A stretch of DNA of 64,000 bases from Aphelocoma coerulescens (Eukaryota; Chordata; Aves; Passeriformes; Corvidae), in the NCBI RefSeq assembly GCF_041296385.1, contig NW_027184083.1, forward strand, positions 2,604,001 through 2,668,000, in the 5' to 3' direction. The notes under the pieces were generated by a model. That model searched no databases and was not told the origin of the DNA. It saw only the letters and a program-made list of their open reading frames with translations. The translations under genes were made by a program, and so were the position numbers. Shown here one piece after another: positions 38,010-50,501 of this stretch; the first letter of the stretch is position 1, and each line of letters opens with the position of its first letter.

Positions 38010-38640
38010 AGCTTTGTACCCCCCGGGGCTTGGAGCTCTGGAATGGGTTTTGTCCTTTTGCCTATCAGGGTAGTGAAAAGGTAGGGAAAAGTACTTGGAC
38101 TCAGGGTTGGCAGGCAGGCAGCTATGAATACAATAATAGGCTACAGAGCTACAAATATGTGTGTAAAGAATATAGAAAATATAAAAGCAAAAATCATTCT
38201 GGCAACAGTGGGGGTGGCGTGAGAAGCAGAAAAGGCCTTGGATCTGTGTAAGCCCTGCTCAACAATAAGGAAAACATCTATTATCAACACTGTTTCCAGC
38301 ACAAATCCAAAATATAGCCCCATACAAGATAGTGTAAAGAAAATTAACTGTATCCCAGTCAAAACCAGCACATTCTCTCGTACAAACACATCTATTTCCA
38401 ACATATACCAGTACAGTTTAAGGACTTCATCAGGATGTATTTCAAAATAACAAACATTTTGTTCAGTGTCAAGACAAATGTCTTGGGCCTTAATGGTGTT
38501 GCTTTCACAAATAAATCCTTGTTGTTTCTGTAAAACACGTCAACATCATCAGTGTGACATTTGTTCCCATTTTGTTGGTCCCATACTCTCTGTCCAAACA
38601 GATATAGTTCCATGGTGATTTACTCCTAGTGCAAGGATTG
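38010..38640 (-). pseudogene. Env middle piece (decayed class I provirus)
   Basis: In one minus frame FICESNTIKAQDICLDTEQN and CYFEIHPDE are seen, in others the continuation, so frameshifts are present. It is flanked by two solo LTR insertions and lies between the other Env pieces in the right order. Confidence 0.65.
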
Positions 38641-38652
38641 GGTATATAGTAT

Positions 38653-39812
38653 TGTCAGAGTTTAGCAAAGCATAGTCCCGGAAGGGATGTCCTTGCTAAG
38701 GGGTGCTTACAGCTTCCTCTGGGACCTGATAGAACCTATCAGCTGGCCAGTTTGAATATGGACAATTCTTTAAGCCACTTATAGTTGTGACCGCCTCTGT
38801 GATACACACTTAAGAATAGACAAACTCCCCCCCAAGCTCTCTAGTTTTCGGTGCTGGGACAGGTGGCTGCGGGGCCCCGTGCGGGGGCCATGGGCCTGGC
38901 CCAGGCCCTGCTCAGGCCAGGCCGGGCCGGGCCACGGCCATCCTGGAGCCGATGGCCCTGTTCCACCCGCAGAACCCCCCCCCCCCCCAGCACTGCTGTG
39001 GGCAGCTGGAGCGGCTCGGCTCCCCCCTCCCTCCACTGTGATAGGCCACATTCCAGTTGCAAGGCCTAGGTGAGATTTACCCTCTTAGTGCTGTGAAGAG
39101 CTGAAAACATGAGGGAAGAGAAAGAGGAGATGCTTAAAGCTGAAATTCTGTTGTGAAGCTATGATATGTCAGAGTACCCATTGTAATTTCATGAAGATAT
39201 GGGGGGTGGAGTGTTCAGTTCAACTTGTAAGCAAAAGCACCTGTGCTGAGATAGGCAGATGCGGATGCAGCTGGAATTTCATGAGAAGTTTGAACAGGGA
39301 GAGATGGAAGCGATGAGGACTTTGGCTCCAAATGGGAAAGGAGAAAACCTCAGTTCCTAGAGATGCTCCCAAAGATTTCTTAGAGATGAAATGCTCCCAG
39401 AGATGGGTGAAGAGAACTTTTGTTTCTGAACGGCTCAACCTTAAAATTGTACCCCAAAAAACTTCAAGAGTGGACCCTCGAAAGCAGTTGCGGGAAAAGC
39501 TGCAAGTTGGGGGAAGGGACTTGCATGCGAGCAGAGAGACTCCTCTTTCTAAATGGACTGAACAAGGTTGTTATGGAAGTGATAAACAGACTGAACATCT
39601 CAAGGGTTGTCTTTTTACATTGTCAGTGGGAGAAGGGAGGAAGGTGGGGGGAGGAGGAGAGTTCTGAAGGTGTGGTATGATTTTTTTTCCTCTTTAGGTC
39701 TGTTAATAAACTTCTTTATATTCTTTCAAGTTTGGTGCCTGCTTTGCATTTCTCCTAATTCTTATCTCACAGAAAATAAACAGTAATGAGTATTTTGGAC
39801 CAAACCACTATA
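38653..39812 (+). mobile_element. Solo LTR, complete copy of the 1.2 kb family
   Basis: 1160 bp, tgtcagagtttagc to caaaccactata, with AGTAT duplicated (38648-38652, 39813-39817). Contains a C run at about 38977-38990 and the polyadenylation area gtctgttaataaacttc near 39700. Other copies: 33499-35036, 43382-44018, 46523-47835. Confidence 0.9.
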
Positions 39813-39819
39813 AGTATAT

Positions 39820-40868
39820 ACCAAAGCATTGCGTATTTATAATAACAAAAGCTATGGCTTTACTTTTGGTAGGGTCATAAGTGAAGTTGATTAGATACCA
39901 CTAAGACTGTAAATCCTTTTCAAATTGAGTTGCATTTTCCCAAAGTAACTTTTGAATCTCAGTGGGTAATGTGCCCTCATTGCCTTCCTTTATAATTGCT
40001 GCTATAGTTGATTGCACCCATAAGTGAGCTTGCATACTGGTAAGAGCTAGAGAAACATTCTTCTGGGTGATGCCAAGTGTGTCTACAACTAGTTGGTGAT
40101 CCTTCTCATTCATTCTTTCCCATTTAGGCAATATATCAGCTAAGAGCCATTGACTAGTTCCTAGTGCCAGCAAAGAAGATCTTAACAGATGTTCCAATTT
40201 ATATTAATCACTTGTTTCCAAGCTTAATTTGTTTACCAAAACTTCAGCATCTATGCTGTTTAATACTCCTAATCCTGTTCCCAGGATGCCAATCACATCT
40301 CTCCTTGCTTGTTTTGTAGAGGTGATGGTTTGCTCATGCAACCATGCTGACCACCCTGTATGAGATGTATTTAGGAATGGTGAGCAGGTGGGTTTAATTG
40401 CAGAGATATTAACCTGCATTGATAGTTCCACTTACTCGAGGAACAATGATGGATTAAACAGCACTTGTTGCTACTCTGTATATTTAATAGCATAGAGTCC
40501 AACTTCAGAAACCTGGGGGGATAAGGTTTCAACAGTCTTATCAGGGGTCTCAGAGATAGTAGGATGCATTGTGGACAGATTGTTCTCTTTTTTCTATCTG
40601 ATTCACTATTTTTATAGTTAAGAGGGTGTTTCTGTTTGTGTAGTCTAATAAAGATGGTTCTGCATTGTGGGACAAAAAAGTGACAGTTCCACCTTTTCAG
40701 ATTTTAGCCACTTACTGTATTGTTGACTAATGATCGGCTTTGTTAATTTTTTTGTTGTATTCCCCAATATTCCTGTATTCCCAACAATCTTAAACGTATG
40801 ATTTAGAAAGTACTGCAGTTACCATATTGATTAGTACAAATAAAAGAATTGTGAGCTTCCACCCCATG
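39820..40868 (-). pseudogene. Env N-terminal and ectodomain piece
   Basis: Starts on the minus strand at about 40867 with a signal-peptide-like MGWKLTILLFVLINMVTAVL. Further on, RRDVIGILGTGLGVLNSID resembles a cleavage site followed by a fusion peptide, and ALGTSQWLLADILPKWERMN plus IIKEGNEGTLPTEIQKLLW read as the transmembrane-subunit ectodomain. Several stops interrupt it; a solo LTR follows at 39812. Confidence 0.78.
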
Positions 40869-41119
40869 CGTTGGACTTGTCAATGTATAAACTGGATCTG
40901 ATTCATATTGGAGATGGTTAGTCTTGTGGCAAAGATAAGTATTCTTCCAGTGTTTGACCATCTTCAGGGAAGGTGTTTTGATATTGTCACCAGTTCTGTT
41001 CCTGGAAAGGGAAATAAAAATAACACAAGTCTCATCAGGGAGACTGGACTGGATACCCTTTCTAGTGAGTGCCTAGGGTATATCCAGCCAGAGCTAATAT
41101 GATGTTTTTGTTTTGTACA

Positions 41120-41242
41120 GTGCTTGCCAAATGGTAGCAGCAGCTTGTCCAACAATTCAGCAAGAGCTGCATGAGTTATAGTGGGTGAATGTTTATAGCC
41201 ATGAGGAAGTCTGTTAAAAGTAAATTGAATCCTATCATAGGT
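41120..41242 (-). pseudogene. RT fragment left of a solo LTR
   Basis: The minus strand reads FTFNRLPHGYKHSPTITH, the RT palm region before the catalytic YxDD. The upstream half lies at 42350-42497, beyond the inserted LTR. Confidence 0.75.
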
Positions 41243-42349
41243 TGTTGGAGGTTAAGATTGTTCTTTTTTTTTTTTTCTCTCAGGCAATTTTTTCCCCATC
41301 TGTTGCCTCAGAGATAATAACTACTGGTACTTAACAGAGACAAAAGAAGTGGCTAAGGTGAGGGGAAGGGTGCAGCTGACTCTTGTAGCTTAGGGGCTTT
41401 CTTTTGGAAGGGCAGAGATACCTCGAGATTTTGGCTGGGGGGTGAGGAGCTGGGCTCGGCTCCATTCTGTCTTGCTCTCGGGATCGAAGGAGAGACAGGC
41501 TGTGGTTTCTGTGGGAAGAATTCGCCACCGCTGTGGAGTCCCGTCTCCTACTGCCTTCTCCTACCGTGAGTGAGGCTCTGCTCGTAAGAGCCGCTGTTGC
41601 ACTGGGACCTTATTAACACCCTACCTCACTGGAAAGGACCCTCACCATCTACTCAGGCGCCTCACGGGAAAACTTGAGACCCTGAGCCCCCTCCAAGGGA
41701 GTGTCTCCTGGCTGCCTTCGGGAGCCCGGATGCTGCTGCCCAGCCCCGCCATTTTTTCTGCCATTGCTCCAGGTTTTTTGCTACACTGTAACTGAGCATC
41801 CCATGCCTGCTGGGACACCCCCCGGCTCCTGCTACAGCTGCAGAGTTTCTGCTACATGTCGTTTGCTACCCTGGGTATGCCTGCCTCTGCCATTCCAGCC
41901 GCTGCTCTGAGGTTCCTGCTACAGCTCCTTTCGCTATCCAGAGGGGCACCGGGACCAACTGCCCCTGTAAGGTTGTAAAGAAAGCATTAACCTAATGGAG
42001 AAGGCAGCTGAGCTTGCACCACAGCACCCCCTGCAGTCATGGGGGGAATCATGGCACCTACCCTGCCAGCTGTGACCGTAACTACACCAAAGGGGAAAGG
42101 GCTTGACAGCCGAGAGAAGGCAGTTACTGGGTTTCTGGTTTTGTTTGTTGTTGCTGCCATTGTTGTTGCTTGTTTGCCTTGTTATCCATATACAGACTAG
42201 TAAAGAACTGTTATTCCTTTTCCCATATCTTTGCCTGAAAGCCCCTTAATTTCATAGTTATAATAATTTGGAGGGAAAGGGGTCATACTCTCCATTTCAA
42301 GGGAGGTTCCCACCTTCCTTGGCAGACATCTGTCTTTCAAACCAAGACA
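41243..42349 (+). mobile_element. Solo LTR related to the ERV-D LTR
   Basis: 1107 bp, tgttggaggttaag to aaccaagaca, in the opposite direction to ERV-D. Shared blocks: the ending agacatctgtctttcaaaccaagaca, the tctttgcctgaaagccc part and the 5' gcaattttttcccc part. The flanks TAGGT and GAGGT look like a 5-bp duplication with one change. Confidence 0.82.
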
Positions 42350-42497
42350 GAGGTAAAAGCAAATCTTTCCTTATGTTCCTCCTGTAGCAGCACCATAAAG
42401 AATGCATCTTTTACATCTGGTACTTCCATTGAGGGGTGAACAGCTGCCTGAAGGGTGACAGTTAATGTAGCAATGTTCAGGATGGCAGTCATGAGAG
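42350..42497 (-). pseudogene. RT fragment right of the solo LTR
   Basis: The minus strand reads ILNIATLTVTLQAAVHPSME and PDVKDAFFMVLLQEEHKE, with the first catalytic Asp of RT. Continues at 41242. Confidence 0.75.
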
Positions 42498-42780
42498 TGT
42501 TACCAAAAATTCAGTAAAATAAAAAAACTCCCTAACACCAATGTAGCATTTAAAAGCAGGCATTCTTTACTCAGCTGGATGAACGAGGGGATAGCTCCTC
42601 CTAAATTCACGCATGCTGAGTACAGGAAAGTTTCTGTTTATATAATGTATTTTACATACATATTCATTGATTTGCCCAGAATAAACATACATATAATAAT
42701 CATTTCCCCAAAATCATTAACATCTGAGTCAAGAGGTATTGCAGAAAAAGACATCCTTAAAATAGAGCACCATGAACCAT
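42498..42780 (-). mobile_element. LTR fragment (also at 51486-51720)
   Basis: Shares ctaacaccaatgtagcatt, gcaggcattctttactcagctggatg and catacatattcattgattt with 51500-51690. Truncated. Confidence 0.65.
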
Positions 42781-42784
42781 TTTT

Positions 42785-43380
42785 ATGCCCTTTTCAGTGT
42801 TGTCAAGAGTGTGTACGGATTAGCTACTATTAGATGAATATCAGGTACTTTTTATTAATGGCCCTTAAATCTTGTACTAATCTATATTCCCTATTTTGCT
42901 TTTTAACTGGTAATATCAGTGTGTTATATTCTGATTCACACTCTTTCAATAACCTATACTCTAAAAATTTTTCTATAAACTTCTCCAACTTTTTCCTTGC
43001 CTCCTAAATAGGATATTGTTTTTGCTTTACCAGTCTGGCTTCAGGTTTGAGAGTAATCCTCACTGGTTTGGCCACCTTTGATCATCCAGGCATCTCAGTT
43101 GCCCACACCAGTGGGGTTACAGCATTCTCTACCTCCTTTGAGATTTTTTCCAACTCATTTGATTCCTGTAACATAAATATCTTTGCCCTGACAGTTTTGG
43201 GTTCTGGTATTTGAATTTGTATTTCCCCATCCCAGAAAGTTATTTGAGCATCCAATTTTCCCAATAAATCTTTCCCCAGCAAGGGGATTGGGCATTCAGG
43301 CATATATAATTTGGTGTGCCCTCCACTGTTTTCTTAATTCAAATAGTAATGGTTGTAAAAAAGGCCTGGTCTCTTTCCTC
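42785..43380 (-). pseudogene. Protease C-terminus and RT start (gamma-like)
   Basis: The minus strand reads CPIPLLGKDLLGKLDAQITF at 43240-43303 and then VRITLKPEARLVKQKQYP and LPVKKQNREYRLVQDLRAIN, parallel to the ERV-A protease-RT region but strongly diverged and with stops. Confidence 0.85.
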
Positions 43381-43381
43381 C

Positions 43382-44018
43382 TGTCATAGGTTTGCAAGCA
43401 TAGTCCTGGAAGGGGTGTCCTTGCTAAGGGGTGCTTACAGTTTCCTCTGGGACCTGATAGAACCTATCAGCTGGCCAGTTTGAATATGGACAATTATTTA
43501 AGCCACTTAAAGTTGTGACTGCCTCTGTGATACACACTTAAGAATAGACAAACTCCCCCCCAAGCTCTCTCTCGTTTTCGGTGCTGGGACAGGTGGCTGC
43601 GGAGCCTGTGTGGGGGCCAGCAGGCCTGGCCAGGCCCTGCTTGGGCCAGGCTGGGCCGGGCCACGGCCATCCTGAAGCCATGGGCCTGTTCCAGTCATGG
43701 AACCCCCCCCCCCCCCCCGCCCCCACTGCCTTGCCGTGGGCGGCCGGAGCGGCTTGGGTCTCCCCCCTCTCCACTTCGATAAGAAAAATTCAACATTCCA
43801 GCTGCAAAGCTGCAAGGCTGAGGTGAGATTAACCCTTTTATTGCTGTGAAGAGCTGAAAACCTGAGGAAAGAGAAAGAGGAGGTGCTTAAAGCTGAAATT
43901 CTGTTGTGAAGCTATGATATGTCAGAGTATCCCATTGTAATTTCATGAAGATATGGGGGGTGGAGTGTTCAACTCGTAAGCAATAGGCAGCTGTAATATC
44001 ATGAGAAGTTTGGGCAAG
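43382..44018 (+). mobile_element. Truncated LTR of the 1.2 kb family
   Basis: Starts tgtcataggtttgcaagcatagtcctgg as the copy at 38653 does and stops near 44018. Includes a C run at about 43704-43720. It splits protease from nucleocapsid of the decayed provirus. Confidence 0.85.
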
Positions 44019-44029
44019 GAATACCCATA

Positions 44030-44338
44030 AGACTTACCCATAAGACTTACAATTTCCAAGCTAAGTTTTCCTCTGTATGTATTCAGTGCTGAATAATTTG
44101 CTTCTGTATCAATTTAAAAACTGCACCTTTTCATACCCCAGCAATAATGTAACCAGGGGCTCAGCTGACGATGATTCCCCTGGTCCCCTTCAGGGGAATC
44201 CTTCATTTTCACTTAAGGTCTTGAGCTTGATGGTTTGAAGAACCAGGTCTAGGTTTCCTGTCTGATTTCCCCTGGCTTGGGGGCACTCCCTTTTCCAATG
44301 TCCCCTTTCTTTACAAATTACCAAAGTATTCTTCAGCC
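44030..44338 (-). pseudogene. Nucleocapsid zinc knuckle and protease start (gamma-like)
   Basis: The minus strand includes CKERGHWKRECP, the second half of a single gamma-type CCHC knuckle, and further on a protease-like stretch with stops. Confidence 0.75.
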
Positions 44339-44344
44339 ACCAAC

Positions 44345-44792
44345 TGTTGCAAAATGATTAGAGGATCAGGGGCATGGGTCATTGATAGAATTATGGGATC
44401 AATAAAAGAACTGTACAAGCAAAAGGCCTGCAAGCAAAGGTTAGTGTGAGAAACTGTCTCCATGAGAAAATCCCTGTACGAGAAACAGGCCTGAGAAACA
44501 AAAAGGGAGTTTTGAAGAGGTGCAGCTGTGCAGATAAGATGTACTGGCCAGGAGAAGGGAGGGTGAACTCTGAATTCTTTTAATCATAACATAACTAGTA
44601 GAAGCTTGCCAATGTAGTCTAATTAGGTAGAAGCAGAAATGCGCTTGATAGGTTTAAGCCACTTAAGAGTTAACAAGCTGATATACTATATAAGTGCCTC
44701 TGGATTGCTAATAAAAAGAGCATGCTTTTATCAACCATATTGGCTGGTCTGCAATTTCTTCCCCCGCCGCAGTCCACGAACCTTTTCCAACA
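44345..44792 (+). mobile_element. Solo LTR with ACCAAC duplication
   Basis: 448 bp, tgttgcaaaatg to ccttttccaaca, flanked by ACCAAC at 44339-44344 and 44793-44798. Contains gctaataaaaagagc (polyadenylation) near 44707. Same family as 53038-53466. A 6-bp duplication suggests a class II integrase. Confidence 0.9.
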
Positions 44793-44798
44793 ACCAAC

Positions 44799-45540
44799 TA
44801 TTAAAATATTCAACCAATTGTTTCCAAGTGAGGGGGTCCTGAGTTCTAATTTTGGTTTCAAATACTTTAGCAACTCTATTTGGATCTTCCCTATAAACTC
44901 CTGCCACCTGTCTCCATGACATTAAATCCACTATTAAAAATGGGGTTACTGGACCATGATTCCTGACCGCTTCTGTGGGGGAGCCATAAGGACTTCCCTG
45001 GCATCTCCCCCAACATTTCCTTTCTGCCTTCTAGTGTATCCTGCAATCAGACTAAAATCCTCTGATCCCCTAAAACATTCTCTCCATTCCAGTCCACTTT
45101 CCCACAACCTACCCATAGGTTTAAACATCTTTCCCAGTGATTCATCATTCCCCTCCCCAATTCTTTGCCACAGAGTAACCATCAGCTCTAAATTCTCCTC
45201 CTCCTCTCGCCCGCACTTTAAAAACTTCTGTCCTATGCTGCACACAGAACAACATCAACCCTTTCCCTTTCTTTTCCTTTTCAAATGTTAAAATTAATGG
45301 ATCTTGAAGGGTCCTCCCACATTCCTCTTGCCACTCTGGATGATTTCTTAGGGTGAAAAACTAGTCAACATAAGGAACTTCATCCCACTTATTCTCCCTT
45401 CTACAAAACAACATTAATTGCAATATGCTATTATACTGTAATGTTCCATCCTTATGCCACTCCTCTTGATCTTCCAATGTGTAAAGTGGTCACCACTGAT
45501 TACAATATTGTCCTTGCTGAAAGCCACTTTTGCATGCCTT
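44799..45540 (-). pseudogene. Gag remnants (gamma-like)
   Basis: Minus frames include WRQVAGVYREDPNRVAKVFE and TQDPLTWKQLVEYFNSWL of capsid/matrix type and a Glu/Lys/Gly-rich part. Frames change several times. The piece precedes nucleocapsid and protease in the expected order. Confidence 0.55.
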
Positions 45541-46131
45541 GTTTCTGTGCTTAAAGTTTCACAGAAACAGTAGAAATTGAATTAACCCTTTTAGTATCAT
45601 GGGGAAAGTGGGCAGAAAAGCAATTTGCCTTTTTTTTTTTAATTCATTGAAGTTTATGCCTTAGAATAGTGAACTTAAGTACTACAAGACTGACAGGTGT
45701 CTTCAAGCATGCCTGGTGTTGTCTTCAGTGAAAATGTTAGTTATCACCCTTGCAGTAAGTGCTATTTTCTAGTAGAAAAGTTCAAAAGGAAAAGCTCTTT
45801 GCCAGGTCAACTAGTACTTGTTATTGACTATCAGAACAGGCAAGGAAAAGTTGAGCAATCTAATGTATGAAATAGTTTCACTGCAAATCTTAGCTTCTTT
45901 AGGAAGAAAAGCAAGGATCTGGTGGCCATATCTAATGGAGGATGGAGACAATACATTGTGTTTACAATATCGATGTACTCAAACTTTCAGTTAAGCCCCA
46001 GTCTATATAACTTTCTAGCACAGTTTCCAAGCAATTTGTGCCTCTAATGGGGCAGTTTTGGTAATTTACAGCTGAGGCTTGAGCAAAACTAAAGCTCTGC
46101 AAAAAATACAAATACTGTTAATGATGTTCTG

Positions 46132-46522
46132 TTGTCGGCAATTGAATCACAGACTCAGACCGGCAGGGAATGTGAAAAACGAGGTCCACTTTTTGTAGAA
46201 TTTAAAAAAAAAGTTTAATAAAAGGGACAATTAGGAGACAATAGCAAAAAGGGTATTATGGCCGGGTACTTTGGCAGAGAGCCAAAAGCACACCTCTACA
46301 TCCAAAAGATCGTCTTTAAAAGTACATCTCTTATTGCATATCCATCACAATCATGCATGATTCAAAAATTCTTTGGAGTTTCTGTGTATCATCCCATCAG
46401 CCATATCTTCCTCCTTGGCTCCATTATGCCTCTGTTCCCTCCATAAATTCTTCTCTCTGGTTTCTGGTTTTCTTCTTCTCTGATAAGATACTCCAGGAAT
46501 GTGAAGACTTTCTCTGCCTATC
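46132..46522 (-). mobile_element. LTR-like remnant
   Basis: Starts tgtcggcaattgaatcacag and has tttaataaaagggac (46211-46225). It is broken by the LTR that starts at 46523. Confidence 0.45.
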
Positions 46523-47835
46523 TGTAGTGGTTTGGTCTAAAATACTCATTACTGTTTATCTTCTGTGAGATAAGAATTAGGAGAAACCCAAAGCAGGCAC
46601 CAAACTTGAAAGAATATAAAGAAGTTTATTAACAGACCTAAAAGAAGGAAAAGAATAATTATACCACCTTCAGAACTCTCCTCCTCCCCCCACCTTCCTC
46701 CCTTCTCCCACTGACAATGTAAAAAGACAACCCTTGAGATGTTCAGTCTGTTTACCACTTCCATAATAACCTTGTTCAGTCCATTTAGAAAGAGAAGTCT
46801 CTTCTTGCTCATGCTATGAAAACAGTATCACAACTAGACAGCCGTCCACTTCCAAATATTGTTCAGCCCATTTAGGAAGAGGAGTCTCTCTGCTCGCGAT
46901 GTGAGTCCCTTCCCCCAACTTGCAGCTTTTCCCGCAACTGCTTTTGAGGGTCCACTCTTGAAGTTTTTTGGGGTACAATTTTAAGGTTGAGCCGTTCAGA
47001 AACAAAAAACAGAGGCCCTTCTCCTTCCCTGGGAGCAAAGGGTCTTCATCATCTTCATCGTTAGGACTATCTCTGGGAGCATCTCTAGGAACTGAGGTTT
47101 TCTCCTTTCCCATTTGGAGCCAAAGTCCTCATCGCTTCCATCTCTCCCTGTTCAAACTTCTCATGAAATTACAGCTGCGTCAGCATCTGCCTATCTCAGC
47201 GCAGGTGCTTTTGCTTATGAGTTGAACACTCCACCCCCCATATCTTCATGAAATTACAACGGGATACTCTGACATATCATAGCTTCACAACAGAATTTCA
47301 GCTTTAAGCATCTCCTCTCTCTCTTCCCTCAGGTTTTCAGCTCTTCACAGCAATAAAAGGGTTAATCTCACCTCGGCCTTGCAGCTGTGTGCCTTATCGG
47401 TCTTGGTCACCTGACCTCTGCCGGACAGAGGTACCGTGTTTGCTGAAATCTTGGCCGCAGTGGGGGGGGGGGGGGGGGGGTGGGGGGGAGGTGTTTCCGA
47501 GCCGCTCTGGCTGCCCACAGCCCTGCTGGGGGGAAGTCATCCTGGAGCTGTGGCCTGGACCGGCCGGGCCCGAGCAGGGCCCGGCTGGGCCCGCTGGTTC
47601 CCGCTCGGGGCCCGCAGCCACCTGTCCCAGCACCGGAAACTAGAGAGAGCTTGGGGGGGAGAAGTTTGTCTATTCTTAAGTGTGTATCATAGAGGCGGTC
47701 ACAACTTTAAGTGGCTTAAAGAATTGTCCATATTCAAACTGGCCAGCTGATAGGTTCTATCAGGTCCCAGAGGAAACTGTAAGCACCCCTTAGCAAGGAC
47801 ATCCCTTCCAGGACTATGCTTGCTAACCTATGACA
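46523..47835 (-). mobile_element. LTR of the 1.2 kb family, with partial duplication
   Basis: Plus-strand text runs tgtagtggtttggtc to taacctatgaca, the reverse complement of the 38653 copy. A part around 46760-46880 (ttcagtccatttag / ttcagcccatttag) is duplicated. A G run occupies 47462-47488. Confidence 0.85.
47462..47488. repeat. Poly-G tract
   Basis: A near-uninterrupted run of G with one T, at the position where the other copies of this LTR carry a C run on the opposite strand. Confidence 0.9.
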
Positions 47836-48510
47836 AGCCAACATCACAATACATTCATAACAGGAATCTGAATGGTTTATTCAAAGAAATGAGCTGGTTT
47901 TATACACTTTTCTAAGGTAGAGTATTTCCTTATATGGTAATCCTCACTACGTGACCTATCCCGTGTTGCCACATCAGCAACACACTTCTTTCTATGGGAT
48001 GATCACTCGCTGTTTACTCGTCCGTCAGCTCTCGACAGGCTCCTCTCCGTAGGGATCTGCCGTGTGGCACTTCCTCTTCCCAGGGTCCGGTGGAGACAAA
48101 CCTCTCTGTGTGCTGCCTTGTGCTCTTTTGTGCTGCCATGCGCTCGCCGCCATGTGGTCGCTGGCGCCTCGAGGTCGCTGGTGCCGCTCCCCCTTGGCCC
48201 CGCTCACTCTCCTCCTGCCACATCTGCCGCCGCTGCTACACTCTTGCAGAGGGCAAATGGAGAGGGAACACGCTACCAGGAAATGCCGCCCCGGCTCCAG
48301 CCACTAGCCACGACCTGGCTCCGGCTGATGCCGCATGGCGTGGGGCGGCGCGAGCTCTTCTATGATACCGTCCGGTTCCCCTCCAGGGTCAAACGGGTCG
48401 GGGGACGAGGGGCCATCTTCTGGTTCTTCTCCCACAGCCCCGACAGACTTACGGTTTGCTGGCGGAGCAGAAGGGCTCCGCACAGCTGCCGCAGTGGCAC
48501 ATTCTGTTAG
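47836..48510 (-). pseudogene. CpG-rich gag-like or LTR remnant
   Basis: The left part (ggtttattcaaagaaatgagctgg) looks like a minus LTR end. The right part, 48020-48510, is CpG-rich and in one minus frame reads Pro/Glu/Asp-rich text such as GEEPEDGPSSPDPFDPGGEP, similar in style to class II Gag spacers. No confident assignment. Confidence 0.35.
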
Positions 48511-49162
48511 TTCATCTTAATTGGCAATATTGAATACTTTCCCATGCTCCCATGGTATTTTGAGGTATTACTTTTCTGTAAAGCATTCTTTTAAACGTCA
48601 GACACTTTCTGTTAATACATAATATTAAAATCAGTTATGACAAACTTGCAGCAGTTTTTAGTGAATGAGAACTGTAGAAATTTCCATCTTCAACTCACAT
48701 TTGTACAATCAGTGGTTTTTAGATCCAAGCAGAAATGGAAAAAAATTCAAAAAGAAAGACTTGCACTAATTTAACTTCTGGGTGGATGAGTCCTGTAGAA
48801 CTAATATAGGAAGAAGGCTGTCTAGCCCATGAATAAATAGTTCATTTAAATTGGTTGTTGTTAGAACAGAAAGCCTTCACTGAGGTGTTTAAAATATCAA
48901 GTATATTATTTTAATACTGTGCAATATAGATTTATGGCAGATTAAAATACCTTAAGTTTCATATAAACAAACTAGGTTAGAAACCACTGCCAACAACTTG
49001 TCTCTAGAGATGACTACAACTGTTCAAACCCCATTAGATAATGAAAAAAGGTTACATGCTGCCTGCATTGTACCCATTCTTTAGCTAAAGGATACTTTCC
49101 AATGCTGTCAGGCACATGAAATCCATTTTGTTATCTAATATTTGAACTTTTTTAAATCATAG

Positions 49163-49238
49163 GTATCTACAAAGAACAGTAAAGCATCCTACCTTGTTGC
49201 AAGATCCAGATTTAAGGCTATTCTTGGAAAGTTCTGAG
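49163..49238 (+). CDS. SNX2: SNX2 coding exon (PX-BAR linker)
   Basis: 76 bp, one base plus 25 codons: YLQRTVKHPTLLQDPDLRLF and LESSE. It follows directly on the exon at 31901-31979 in the known protein. Acceptor AG at 49161-49162, donor GT at 49239-49240. Confidence 0.97.
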
Positions 49239-50501
49239 GTATTTACCGTCTTTTAAGTTCTTTATTTGTTTCCAGATGTGGTAATTTACAAAGCAATGCA
49301 CTCTTTGTATTGAAACCTAATCTCCTAAATTTGTATGAAATCAAATTGGATTGTACCCTTCATGGGACAGAGTGACAAAAGGCTACTTAGGTAATTGTGT
49401 ACAAAGCCTACTGCCTCTGCCTCTGATAAATCTTAGGCTAGTATTGACCAAAAGCTATCTGCTGTTCAATGACTTCTGCCAAGTGAGTTGGTTTTTCTGG
49501 TTCTGTGTGAAGCTCATCATACACAATATAAAAATCCATAGTCAGTGCTACTGAGATTTAATTAAAATAATGAATTAAACTGGCTTGGAAACAGTTCTTG
49601 CCTCTAGGAGTCAAGCTTGAGGTTTATTGGCATAACGTGAACAGGCATGCAGTGCTGCTGGCCATGCTAGATGTTTTGAGGACTTCAGTCACCAGTGCTA
49701 TATCAATCTGGCACCTTTTACAAAAGGAAATATATTGTGGTTGTCTGTTATTTCTCCAAAAACACATCTATAAGCATACATAGTTGATTTGTTGTAATAG
49801 TGGATTATCTTTCGGCCAATGTCAATATCTTAGCTATGCTAATAAGTCATAGAGGCCTCATTACTGACAGAAGCATCATTGATAGATAACTTAAAAGTGT
49901 CAATGCTGCTGACACAAAGTATCAGATATGAAGGGTAAATGGCCTGATATATTTAGTCTAATGTTAACAAAGAATAATATCAATTTCAAGTTTGTTAACT
50001 TATTCATGAGGACTTCTAAGTACCTCAAAATGCACAGTTCTCTCAATACTCATGAGGTAGGTTTTGAAACCTGACCTATATTTAAAAGCAAAAAGACATC
50101 AACTTTTTATGAACTGTACACAATGTGAATCGTGCATTGTAATGAAATGGATTACAGAATTTCTGTATGTAATTATAAATCTAAGCTTTTCTGTTTCTGT
50201 AGTGGCAGTTTGTTCTTTGTAGTATATAGTTGACTAGTTATGGCCTTTGGCTAGTTCATAACTTCTGACAAGTAGGTTGTTTGTTCCATTTAAATGTAAA
50301 GGTGTAGAAGTAAAGTAAATAGTCTGTATTGTTAAGTTTTCCTCTGAGAATGTAAAAATAGTAAAACTGAGAAATTGGATTCCACTAGATTGTAACACAT
50401 AGGAGTAAAGAAAATAGTTTATCCTTTCCTCCCCCTTGTACCCAGTTAAACCTTCGGCCTTTAAACCAGTCTGTTTGCCCTTATTTGTCATTCATTTCCA
50501 G
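49239..50501 (+). other. SNX2: SNX2 intron, no repeat recognised
   Basis: About 1.26 kb of AT-rich sequence with normal splice ends. No gene or mobile element seen. Confidence 0.8.

Larger units (their letters stand above)
31980..49162 (+). other. SNX2: SNX2 intron of about 17.2 kb filled with retroelements
   Basis: The intron runs from donor gtactgtatg to acceptor aaatcatag. Most coding-like retroviral pieces in it are antisense to SNX2. The parts at about 31980-32350, 45541-46131 and 48511-49162 look like ordinary intron sequence. Confidence 0.93.

Noticed and set aside
38141..38613. Two minus frames with hydrophobic segments that superficially resemble a tetraspanin end
   Set aside because: An alternative frame of the same DNA gives an Env-like sequence in the correct position between other Env pieces, so this is a frameshifted env.
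48064..48510. 148-codon plus frame in CpG-rich DNA
   Set aside because: No recognisable domain and no splice context; the opposite strand looks more like a gag spacer.
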